A DNA stretch of 13,244 bases, from the NCBI GenBank assembly GCA_003561815.1, contig PWVP01000080.1, forward strand, positions 1 through 13,244, given 5' to 3'. Source of the DNA: Campylobacterota bacterium. GTDB taxonomy: Bacteria; Campylobacterota; Campylobacteria; Campylobacterales; SZUA-545. The position numbers and the translations under genes are program-made. This document shows, piece after piece, positions 6,360-13,021 of this stretch; the first letter of the stretch is position 1, and each line of letters begins with the position of its first letter. The notes beneath the pieces were generated by a model. That model was given only the letters and a program-made list of their open reading frames with translations. It made no database searches and was not told the DNA's origin.

Positions 6360-8554
6360 AGCGACGGCACTTTCGCTTTTGGGGCACCGTCCAGGGGGTG
6401 GGGTTTCGCCCCGCCCTCTTTCGCACCGCCCACGCCCTAGGGCTAACGGGCACCATCGAAAACACCGCCCAGGGGGTGAGTGCCCATCTGCAGGGCGAGA
6501 GGGTCGATTCACTCATCGGGGCGTTTAAAGAGGCGCTTCCGCCCCTGGCCAGTATCGATCGGATCGAGAGCGAGGCGTGTGCGCCCCGGCCCCAGGAGGA
6601 TCGATTGGAGATCCTCTCCACACCGACCCTCCTGGCGCAGAGCCAGACGCATATCCCCCCCGATAGCGCCCCGTGTGCCGCCTGTGAGTCGGAGCTGTTT
6701 GACCCCCGAAACCGCCGCTTTGGCTACCCCTTTATCAGCTGTAGCGACTGCGGGCCGCGCTTTACGATTATCCACGCCCTGCCCTACGATCGCCGCCAGA
6801 GCACCCTGGCGGACTTTAAGCTCTGTACAAGCTGTGAGGCGGAGTATCACGACCCGCTCAATCGACGCTATCACGCCCAGCCGATCGGCTGTCACGACTG
6901 CGGCCCCTTTCTAAGCTTTAAAGATAGCCAGGGCGCGCCTCTAGCCAGAGACGATGAGGCGATCAAAGGGTGCATCGAAGCGCTCAAAGCCGGTCAGATC
7001 GTAGCGCTCAAAGGGGTGGGCGGTTTTCAGCTGCTCTGCGATGCCCACAACCCAGAAAGCCTTACCAGACTACGCCAGCGCAAACGGCGGCCGGATAAGC
7101 CCTTTGCGGTGCTGTTGGCTTCGCTGGAGGCGGCGGCTAAGGAGGTGACCCTCTGCTCAGCCTCCCAAGCGCTCTTAAGCCATCAGGCCCGCCCAATCGT
7201 CATAGCCGATCAGCACCCTGAAAGCACCCTTGCACCCGAGGTGGCGCCCGGGCTTAGCCGCCTCGGGGTGATGCTACCCGCCTCAGGGCTGCACCATCTG
7301 ATAGCCCGGCGCTTTGGCCGCGCGCTGGTGGCCACGAGTGCCAACCTCTCCGGCGATCCGATTATCGCCGAGTATGAGAGGCTTGAGCGCGATCTAAAGG
7401 GGGTGTACGATCGCGTACTCGATCACAATCGCGCGATCGCCAACCCCTGCGATGATAGCGTGGTGCAGATCGCCGCAGACGCTCCGCTCTGGCTACGGCG
7501 CGCACGGGGGGTGATGCCGCTGAAACTGACACTCCCCCGCCCGCTAAGCGCCCCGACCCTGGCACTCGGCGCCCACCTTAAAAGCGCAATCGCTCTGGGC
7601 TTTGAGCGCACGGCGATCCTGGGCCCCTTTATCGGCGATCTGGAGGGGGTGCAGAGTGTTGCGCGCTTTGAGAAAAGTATTGAGCGTCTCTGTGGGTTTT
7701 ATCGCTTCGAGCCTGAGGTGGTAAGCTGCGATCGCCACCCTGGCTACGCCTCAAGCCGCTGGGCGCACTCCAGTGATCGGATCGTTAAGCCGGTCTATCA
7801 CCACCACGCCCACGCTCTGGCGGTGATGGCTGAGCACCATACCCCCAAGGCGCTGGCCGTCTGCTGGGATGGCACCGGGCTGGGGGAGGATGGTACCCTC
7901 TGGGGGGGCGAGTTTCTCCACTGCACGCTGGAAAAACAGGAGCGCATCGCCCATCTGCACCCCATCTCTTTAATCGGTGCAGAGGCGGCGATCAAGGAGA
8001 TCGATCGCATCGCGATCGCCCTTCTTCTCCAAAGCGGCATCGACAACCACCCCCTCTTAAACAGCGATCGCGCCCGGATGCTAGCCAGCCTCTATCACCG
8101 CCGGATCAACACCCCCCTCAGCAGCGCCGCCGGACGGCTCTTTGATGGTATCGCGCGGCTTTCAGGACTGCTTGAGCAGCAGAGCTATGAGGGCCAAAGC
8201 GGCCTTTTGATTGAGCGTGCCTACCGGCCAGGGCCGCCCTACCCCTTTGAGCTAAACTCCGGGGTGCTCGATTGGCGCGCGATGGTGCCTGAGTTGCTCA
8301 ACGACTCGCCCGAACGCATCGCGGGGCGCTTTTTAGCAACCCTGTGTGAGATGATCGCTACGGTGTGCGCCCCCTTTAAGGTGCCCATCGTGCTCTGTGG
8401 CGGCGTCTTTCAAAACCGGATTTTGGTTAATCTGGTCTATGATCGGCTCACACAGATGAATAAAACGGTCCTGCTGCCCAGAAGCACCTCGCCCAATGAC
8501 TCAGGCATCGCCCTGGGCCAGCTGGCCGCCCAAATGGAGAGAGAAGATGGATGA
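6356..8554 (+). CDS. hypF: Carbamoyltransferase HypF
   Basis: 732-residue enzyme that converts carbamoyl phosphate and ATP to a carbamoyl adenylate and transfers the carbamoyl group to the C-terminal Cys of HypE, the first step of cyanide ligand synthesis. All parts are intact. The acylphosphatase loop TVQGVGFR is at residues 11-18. Two zinc fingers of the form Cx2C-x18-Cx2C lie at C107/C110/C129/C132 and C157/C160/C179/C182. A YrdC-like domain follows with LKGVGGFQLLCDA. The Kae1-like domain carries HHHAH (about residue 482), DGTGLGEDGTLWGGEF (about 505), GGVFQN (about 680) and SPNDSGIALG near the end. The length is normal for the family. The ATG overlaps the hydE stop as ATGA. Confidence 0.97.
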   Translation: MKRRHFRFWGTVQGVGFRPALFRTAHALGLTGTIENTAQGVSAHLQGERVDSLIGAFKEALPPLASIDRIESEACAPRPQEDRLEILSTPTLLAQSQTHIPPDSAPCAACESELFDPRNRRFGYPFISCSDCGPRFTIIHALPYDRRQSTLADFKLCTSCEAEYHDPLNRRYHAQPIGCHDCGPFLSFKDSQGAPLARDDEAIKGCIEALKAGQIVALKGVGGFQLLCDAHNPESLTRLRQRKRRPDKPFAVLLASLEAAAKEVTLCSASQALLSHQARPIVIADQHPESTLAPEVAPGLSRLGVMLPASGLHHLIARRFGRALVATSANLSGDPIIAEYERLERDLKGVYDRVLDHNRAIANPCDDSVVQIAADAPLWLRRARGVMPLKLTLPRPLSAPTLALGAHLKSAIALGFERTAILGPFIGDLEGVQSVARFEKSIERLCGFYRFEPEVVSCDRHPGYASSRWAHSSDRIVKPVYHHHAHALAVMAEHHTPKALAVCWDGTGLGEDGTLWGGEFLHCTLEKQERIAHLHPISLIGAEAAIKEIDRIAIALLLQSGIDNHPLLNSDRARMLASLYHRRINTPLSSAAGRLFDGIARLSGLLEQQSYEGQSGLLIERAYRPGPPYPFELNSGVLDWRAMVPELLNDSPERIAGRFLATLCEMIATVCAPFKVPIVLCGGVFQNRILVNLVYDRLTQMNKTVLLPRSTSPNDSGIALGQLAAQMEREDG

Positions 8555-8960
8555 GACGATTCGCTTTAGTGTCTCCCTGCCCGAGCGTCTGCTTAACACG
8601 CTGGATGAGAAGATTATCCAGAAGGGTTACGCCTCCCGATCGGAGTTTATCCGTGATCTTATTCGCGATCAGATCAACACCGATCGCTGGCAGGAGGAGT
8701 CAGGTGAGGTGTTTGGCAACCTGACGCTTATCTACGATCACCACCAGCGCGAGCTGGCTGCGAAGATGATCGACATCCAGCACACCCACAGCGTCGCGAT
8801 TCTTTGCACCACCCATGTCCACCTCGATCACCACAACTGCCTGGAGTCCATCATCATGAAGGGCGCACCTAAAGAGGTGGAGCGCATCGCCACGCAGCTG
8901 GCGGGCCTTAAAGGGGTGCAGTTTGCCAAACTGGTTCGCGCCAGCAGTTTTGAACCCTAA
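8547..8960 (+). CDS. nikR: Nickel-responsive transcriptional regulator NikR
   Basis: 137-residue regulator that binds DNA when loaded with Ni(II). An N-terminal ribbon-helix-helix (about residues 4-43, IRFSVSLPERLL then SRSEFIRDLIRDQI) is followed by an ACT-like metal-binding domain. The four square-planar nickel ligands are present with the same spacing as in E. coli NikR (H76, H87, H89, C95): H79, H90, H92 and C98. The ATG at 8547 follows GGAG at 8536-8539 and overlaps the hypF end by 8 nt. Its place between hypF and hypB means it is co-expressed with the enzyme whose metal it senses. Targets may include nickel transporters elsewhere and this operon. No classical NikR operator is obvious upstream of hydA. 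Confidence 0.95.
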   Translation: MDETIRFSVSLPERLLNTLDEKIIQKGYASRSEFIRDLIRDQINTDRWQEESGEVFGNLTLIYDHHQRELAAKMIDIQHTHSVAILCTTHVHLDHHNCLESIIMKGAPKEVERIATQLAGLKGVQFAKLVRASSFEP

Positions 8961-8974
8961 AAGAAGGAGCACCG

Positions 8975-9655
8975 ATGAGTATTGAGAGCAACCCGCACCT
9001 GAACAACCCTAAAACCCTGGAGGTGATGAGCCGGGTGCTGAAAGCCAACGACACCGAAGCGGCGGCCAACCGCGCCTGCTTTGAGCAGATGGGGCTACTG
9101 GCGATCAACCTGATGAGCGGACCCGGAAGCGGCAAAACCACGCTGCTCGAGGCCACCGCCAAAGCGGCCGATTTTCGCTTCGGCGTTATCGAGGGGGATC
9201 TCGAGACCGAGCGGGATGCCGATCGGCTGCGCGCCGTGGGGGTGCGGGCCTATCAGATTGTGACCGGCACCTCCTGTCACCTCAACGCCAAAATGGTCCA
9301 AAAGGCGATCAACCCGCTGGGGCTCGATGAGCTGGATGTGCTGTTTGTGGAGAATGTGGGCAATCTGGTCTGCCCGGCCAGCCACGAGCTGGGAACCCAC
9401 CTGAATGTGGTGCTGCTCTCCACACCGGAGGGGGATGATAAGGTGCTCAAATACCCAGTGATGTTTCGAAAAGCGGATCTGGTGCTGGTGACCAAAGTCG
9501 ATCTGGCCGAGCATTTCGATTTCGATGTCCAGAAGGTGCGCCGCGAGGTGCAGCAGCTGCGGCCGGATACCCCCACGATCGCCCTCTCTGCCAAAACCGG
9601 CGAGGGGATCGAGCAGTGGCTGGCCTTTATCGCCCAGCAGAGAAATGGAGCTTAG
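8975..9655 (+). CDS. hypB: Nickel-incorporation GTPase HypB
   Basis: 226-residue SIMIBI-class GTPase that works with HypA to deliver nickel to the HydB precursor. The P-loop GPGSGKTT is at residues 49-56, a switch aspartate lies in GDLETERDADR (74-84) and the guanine-specificity motif TKVD is at 173-176. The G-domain metal site is formed by C101-H102 (TSCHLNA) and C133 (NLVCPASHELG). It lacks both the N-terminal CxxCGC high-affinity nickel site and the His-rich storage region of some HypB proteins, like the short Helicobacter form, so it should depend on HypA or another chaperone for nickel. AAGGAG at 8964-8969 precedes the ATG. The 14-nt gap after nikR is the largest in the operon. Confidence 0.97.
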   Translation: MSIESNPHLNNPKTLEVMSRVLKANDTEAAANRACFEQMGLLAINLMSGPGSGKTTLLEATAKAADFRFGVIEGDLETERDADRLRAVGVRAYQIVTGTSCHLNAKMVQKAINPLGLDELDVLFVENVGNLVCPASHELGTHLNVVLLSTPEGDDKVLKYPVMFRKADLVLVTKVDLAEHFDFDVQKVRREVQQLRPDTPTIALSAKTGEGIEQWLAFIAQQRNGA

Positions 9656-9907
9656 ATGTGTCTCTCTATCCCCTCTAAGATCGTCTCTATCGACAAGGAG
9701 CACAACCGCGCACAGGTGGACACCATGGGTGTGGGGCGCGAGGTGAGTCTGGATCTGATGCCCGAGCCGCCCCAGATAGGCGACTATGTGCTGATTCATA
9801 TCGGCTTTGCGATGAACAAGATCGACGAAGCGGACGCACTGGAGAGTATCAAGCTCTTTGAGGAGCTCTTAGCCGCCCAGGATGAGTCGGGCCAGGGGTT
9901 GCCATGA
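9656..9907 (+). CDS. hypC: Hydrogenase assembly chaperone HypC
   Basis: 83-residue chaperone of the HypC/HybG family. It holds the iron centre with HypD during CN and CO attachment and then carries it to the immature large subunit. The defining N-terminus MCLSIP is present, with the essential Cys2 exposed after removal of Met1, and GDYVLIHIGFAMNKID (about residues 42-57) is the typical C-terminal motif. The ATG directly abuts the hypB TAG, with GGAG at 9647-9650 inside hypB as its ribosome-binding site. It is the only HypC-type gene in the window, so it presumably serves HydB both as the HypD partner and as the large-subunit chaperone. Confidence 0.97.
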   Translation: MCLSIPSKIVSIDKEHNRAQVDTMGVGREVSLDLMPEPPQIGDYVLIHIGFAMNKIDEADALESIKLFEELLAAQDESGQGLP

Positions 9908-11025
9908 CGGCTGAGGAGCTGCACTTTCGCGCCTTTCGCAACCCGGAGCATATCCGCGCACTCGCCGCACTGATTGCGCAGCAGGCGCAGGGGCTGGGCC
10001 CGGTGCGGATTATGGAGGTGTGCGGGGGCCACACCCACGCGATTATGCAGCACGGGCTTCACACCCTGATGCCTGAGAATATCCAGTTTATCCACGGGCC
10101 GGGGTGTCCGGTCTGCGTCATGCCCAAAGCGCGCATCGATCAAGCGATCGCCCTGGCCAAAGAGCCGGAGGTGGTGCTGGTGACTTTAGGGGATATGATT
10201 AAAGTTCCCGGCAGCGACGGCTCTTTAGCCGATGCCCGCGCACAGGGTGCGGCGGTGCACTTTGTCTACTCACCCCTGGATGCGCTGGCCATCGCAGCCA
10301 AACACCCCGATAAGCAGGTGGTCTTTTTTGCCATCGGCTTTGAGACCACCACCCCGATGAGTGCGGCTCTCATCGAGAGTGCCCAGCGCGCGGGGGTAAG
10401 CAACCTGCTCTTTCATATCAACCATGTCACGGTGCCCGAGGCGGTCAGTGCGATTCTCGATAGCGACGATGCCCAAATCGACGCTCTGATCGGTCCTTCG
10501 CATGTGAGCGTGATCACCGGTGCGCAGATCTATCAACCCTTAGTCGATCGCTTCCAGCTTCCGGTGGTGGTCAGCGGGTTTGAGCCGCTGGATATTCTTG
10601 AGGGGGTGCACCGCATCATCACCCAAAAAAGAGCCGGCGAGGCGAAGCTCTCGATTCAGTACACCCGAAGCGTCACCTACGAGGGCAACCCCACCGCCCA
10701 AGCGCTGATCGCCCGCACCTTCAAAAAGCGCGAGAGCTTTGAGTGGCGCGGTCTGGGGGCGATTGCTCAAAGCGCCTGGCAGCTAGCCGATCGCTACAGC
10801 CATCTCGATGCGGAGACGATCTATGCTGATCGCTTTGAAGCCAACCCGAGAGAGGATCATCAAGCGTGCCTGTGTGGCACCATCCTGCGCGGGGCGGCCA
10901 AGCCAACCGACTGCCCACTTTTCAAGCACCCCTGCACCCCCCAAAACCCCATCGGCAGCTGCATGGTCTCCTCTGAGGGGGCGTGCGCTGCCTACTACCG
11001 CTACGGTCAGGAGGTGCGGCTATGA
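9904..11025 (+). CDS. hypD: Hydrogenase maturation FeS protein HypD
   Basis: 373-residue [4Fe-4S] scaffold on which the Fe(CN)2CO unit is assembled with HypC and HypE. The family motifs are all present: MEVCGGHTHAI with Cys40, GPGCPVCVMP with Cys68 and Cys71, FAIGFETTTP in the middle, and the SGFEPLDILEGV segment. The C-terminal cysteine region holds C322, C324, C337, C344, C353 and C361 (with DCPLFKHPCTPQNP and SCMVSSEGAC), which supply the cluster ligands. The ATG overlaps the hypC stop as ATGA. The length is normal. Confidence 0.97.
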   Translation: MTAEELHFRAFRNPEHIRALAALIAQQAQGLGPVRIMEVCGGHTHAIMQHGLHTLMPENIQFIHGPGCPVCVMPKARIDQAIALAKEPEVVLVTLGDMIKVPGSDGSLADARAQGAAVHFVYSPLDALAIAAKHPDKQVVFFAIGFETTTPMSAALIESAQRAGVSNLLFHINHVTVPEAVSAILDSDDAQIDALIGPSHVSVITGAQIYQPLVDRFQLPVVVSGFEPLDILEGVHRIITQKRAGEAKLSIQYTRSVTYEGNPTAQALIARTFKKRESFEWRGLGAIAQSAWQLADRYSHLDAETIYADRFEANPREDHQACLCGTILRGAAKPTDCPLFKHPCTPQNPIGSCMVSSEGACAAYYRYGQEVRL

Positions 11026-12011
11026 TTACGCTGGCCCACGGCGCTGGCGGGGAGCAGACCCGCGAACTGGTTGAGACCCTCTTTCTGCCCCGACTCAAAA
11101 ACCGCTGGCTCTTAGAGGGGGGCGATGCGGCGGTGATTGACCCGCTTCGCCTGGCGATCTCCACCGATGGCTACACCGTTAGCCCCCTCTTTTTCCCCGG
11201 TGGGGATATCGGTAAACTGGCCGTGATCGGAAGCTGCAACGATGTGGTGGTCAGCGGAGCCAGACCCCGCTTTTTAAGCGCCGGTTTTATTATCGAGGAG
11301 GGGTTTAAAAAAGCAGACCTAGAGCGGATCGTAGACTCCATGGCCGCTGCGCTGGAGGCGATCGATGTCGCGCTGATTAGCGCCGATACGAAGGTGGTGC
11401 CCCGCGGCAGCGCCGATGGGATCTACATCACCACCACCGCCCTGGGCGAACAGAGCCTTTCGCCACTGCGCCCTGCCAACCTTCAGGAGGGGGCGGTGCT
11501 GGTGGCCAGCGGCTTTGTGGGCGATCACGGCACCGCACTCTTTAGCGCCCGCGAAGAGATTGGATTTAGCGGCGATCTCAAGAGCGACTGCGCCCACCTC
11601 TGGCCACTCATCGAGGCGCTGATTCAAGCCAAACAGATACCCCTGGCGCTGCGCGATGCCACCCGTGGCGGCGTAGCAGCGGTGCTCAATGAGTGGGCTA
11701 TCTCCAGCGGCCTGTGCCCCCTCATCGAACAGGCCGCCATCCCGATTCGAAAAGAGGTGCACGGCGCCTGTGAGCTGCTGGGGTTTGACCCCCTCACACT
11801 CGCCAATGAGGGGATGATGATCGCCGCCTTTAGGCCCGAACAGGCCCAAGGGGCGCTAGCCACCCTGCGTGCTCACCCCACCGGTGCCCATGCGGCCATC
11901 ATCGGCACAGTGGGTGCCAGCCATCCAGGCAAGGTGGTGCTTCAAACCCCCCACGGCACCGCGCGCTTTTTAGAGATGCCCGCCGGTGAGCTACTACCCA
12001 GGATCTGCTGA
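11022..12011 (+). CDS. hypE: Carbamoyl dehydratase HypE
   Basis: 329-residue ATP-dependent dehydratase (PurM/SelD fold) that turns the HypF-delivered thiocarboxamide on its last residue into thiocyanate and then passes cyanide to the HypC-HypD iron. The protein ends in PRIC, with the essential terminal Cys329 intact. ATP-site motifs include STDGYTVSPLFFPGGDIGKLAV (starting at residue 47), SCNDVVVSGARPRFLS and DTKVVPRG, and DATRGGVAAVLNEW lies in the second half. The ATG at 11022 overlaps the hypD stop (ATGA) and follows AGGAGG at 11009-11014. A longer in-frame start inside hypD is possible but would add a non-homologous N-terminus. Confidence 0.97.
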   Translation: MITLAHGAGGEQTRELVETLFLPRLKNRWLLEGGDAAVIDPLRLAISTDGYTVSPLFFPGGDIGKLAVIGSCNDVVVSGARPRFLSAGFIIEEGFKKADLERIVDSMAAALEAIDVALISADTKVVPRGSADGIYITTTALGEQSLSPLRPANLQEGAVLVASGFVGDHGTALFSAREEIGFSGDLKSDCAHLWPLIEALIQAKQIPLALRDATRGGVAAVLNEWAISSGLCPLIEQAAIPIRKEVHGACELLGFDPLTLANEGMMIAAFRPEQAQGALATLRAHPTGAHAAIIGTVGASHPGKVVLQTPHGTARFLEMPAGELLPRIC

Positions 12012-12352
12012 TGCATGAGTATTCGATTGTCCAGGCGCTTTTAGATCTGGTGGAGGAGGAGGCGAAAAAAGCGGGTGCCTCACAGGTAGAGCGGATCACC
12101 GTCAAGGTGGGGCGGCTTAGCGGCGTCGAGAGGGAGCTGCTGCACGATGCCTACACCATCTTCAGCGAAGATCACTTCTGCAAAGGCGCCGCGCTAGAGC
12201 TGATCGATCAGAGGGTGGTGCTGCACTGTCAGAGCTGCCAGAGCGAGCACACCATCGAGAAGCTCACCCTCGCCTGCCCGGCGTGCCAAAGCGAGTCGGT
12301 ACAGGTGATCGATGGTGAGGAGCTGATCTTAATGCAGCTGCAGATGCACTAA
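12011..12352 (+). CDS. hypA: Nickel-insertion metallochaperone HypA
   Basis: 113-residue nickel chaperone, the partner of HypB. The nickel-binding N-terminus MHE with His2 is present, and a structural zinc site is formed by two CxxC motifs, C73/C76 and C89/C92. Since HypB here has no nickel-storage sequence, HypA is probably the main nickel donor; in Helicobacter HypA also serves urease, but no urease genes are in this window. The ATG shares one base with the hypE stop (TGATG). As the last gene of the operon it ends in TAA at 12350-12352, overlapping head-on with the stop codon of the converging gene. No intrinsic terminator hairpin is visible after it. Confidence 0.96.
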   Translation: MHEYSIVQALLDLVEEEAKKAGASQVERITVKVGRLSGVERELLHDAYTIFSEDHFCKGAALELIDQRVVLHCQSCQSEHTIEKLTLACPACQSESVQVIDGEELILMQLQMH

Positions 12353-12930
12353 CCAAAGTACGCTGGCGCGTTACCCGCTCGCCACTTGATGTTGCAGCCG
12401 ATGGAGGGGCGCTGCCGCTCTAAAGGGGGCTGACCTGAAAGCAGCCGATCGGTCGCCTCACGCAGCGCGCAGCCATCAACCGGCTGATCGTTACCCGGTC
12501 GACTCCTGTCAAACTCACCGCGATAGACCAGCCGCCGATCGGCATCGAAGAGATAGAAATCGGGCGTACAGGCAGCGCGGTACGCTTTGGCCACCGACTG
12601 GCTCTCGTCGTAGAGATAGGGAAAGCCGTAGCCGCGCTTCTGGCACTCCAGCGCGATCGCCTCGGGGCCATCCTGGGGGTAGTTTTTGGCGTCGTTACTT
12701 CCAATCGCCACGAGCGCCACCCCTTTAGGGGCGTAGTCCGCCCCGTAGCGGGCCAGCGCCTCGGCGATATGGATCACAAAGGGGCAGTGATTGGAGATAA
12801 AGGCGACACAGAGTGCGCGCTTATCGGCAAAGTTAGCCAGCGAAACCTGCTCACCTGTGAGCGGCTCAGGCAGGGTAAAATCGGGGGCGACTGTTCCAAG
12901 CGGCGCCATCGTAGAGGGGGTTGCGGCCAC
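12349..12930 (-). CDS. Peroxiredoxin-like thioredoxin-fold (AhpC/TSA) protein
   Basis: Leftward 193-residue protein of the redoxin family (PRX-like group), thought to act on peroxides or thiols in the cytoplasm; no signal peptide is seen. The GTG at 12930-12928 is preferred because AAAGGAG precedes it by about 5 nt, whereas the ATG at 12909 and the one at 12975 lack a good site. Family features seen are VAPDFTLPEP (14-23), FISNHCPFV with candidate active Cys49 (44-52), VALVAIGSND (71-80), ACTPDFYLFD (120-129) and a C-terminal PSIGCNIKW (175-183) with Cys179. A resolving cysteine is not obvious; C121 and C179 are candidates. The substrate is unknown. It converges on hypA and is divergent from the ABC-F gene. 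It is not clearly tied to the hydrogenase, although a redox-stress role would fit. Confidence 0.85.
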   Translation of the reverse strand: MAATPSTMAPLGTVAPDFTLPEPLTGEQVSLANFADKRALCVAFISNHCPFVIHIAEALARYGADYAPKGVALVAIGSNDAKNYPQDGPEAIALECQKRGYGFPYLYDESQSVAKAYRAACTPDFYLFDADRRLVYRGEFDRSRPGNDQPVDGCALREATDRLLSGQPPLERQRPSIGCNIKWRAGNAPAYFG

Positions 12931-12963
12931 ACGCGCTCCTTTAGGGGGGTTAGAAGTTTGCCC

Positions 12964-12972
12964 ATCATAGCA
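12964..12972 (-). promoter_or_regulatory. Extended -10 promoter for the redoxin gene
   Basis: On the minus strand TGCTATGAT is an extended -10 box (TG-C then TATGAT; plus-strand ATCATAGCA). Transcription would start near 12957, about 27 nt before the GTG. A weak -35 (TTGTAG) sits 18 nt further up and overlaps the promoter of the divergent gene. Confidence 0.5.
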
Positions 12973-12985
12973 CAAACCGCGCCTT

Positions 12986-12994
12986 TGCTACAAT
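12986..12994 (+). promoter_or_regulatory. Extended -10 promoter for the ABC-F gene
   Basis: TGCTACAAT is an extended -10 box (TG-C then TACAAT). Transcription would start near 13001, giving a leader of about 20 nt with AAGGAG at 13011-13016. It lies only 13 nt from the opposing promoter and forms an inverted repeat with it. Confidence 0.5.
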
Positions 12995-13021
12995 GGCGCC
13001 AACACTTTCCAAGGAGTCCGC

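Noticed and set aside
12909..12975. ATG starts at 12975 or 12909 for the redoxin gene
   Set aside because: The first lies upstream of the inferred transcription start and the second has no ribosome-binding site; the GTG at 12930 has AAAGGAG at good spacing.
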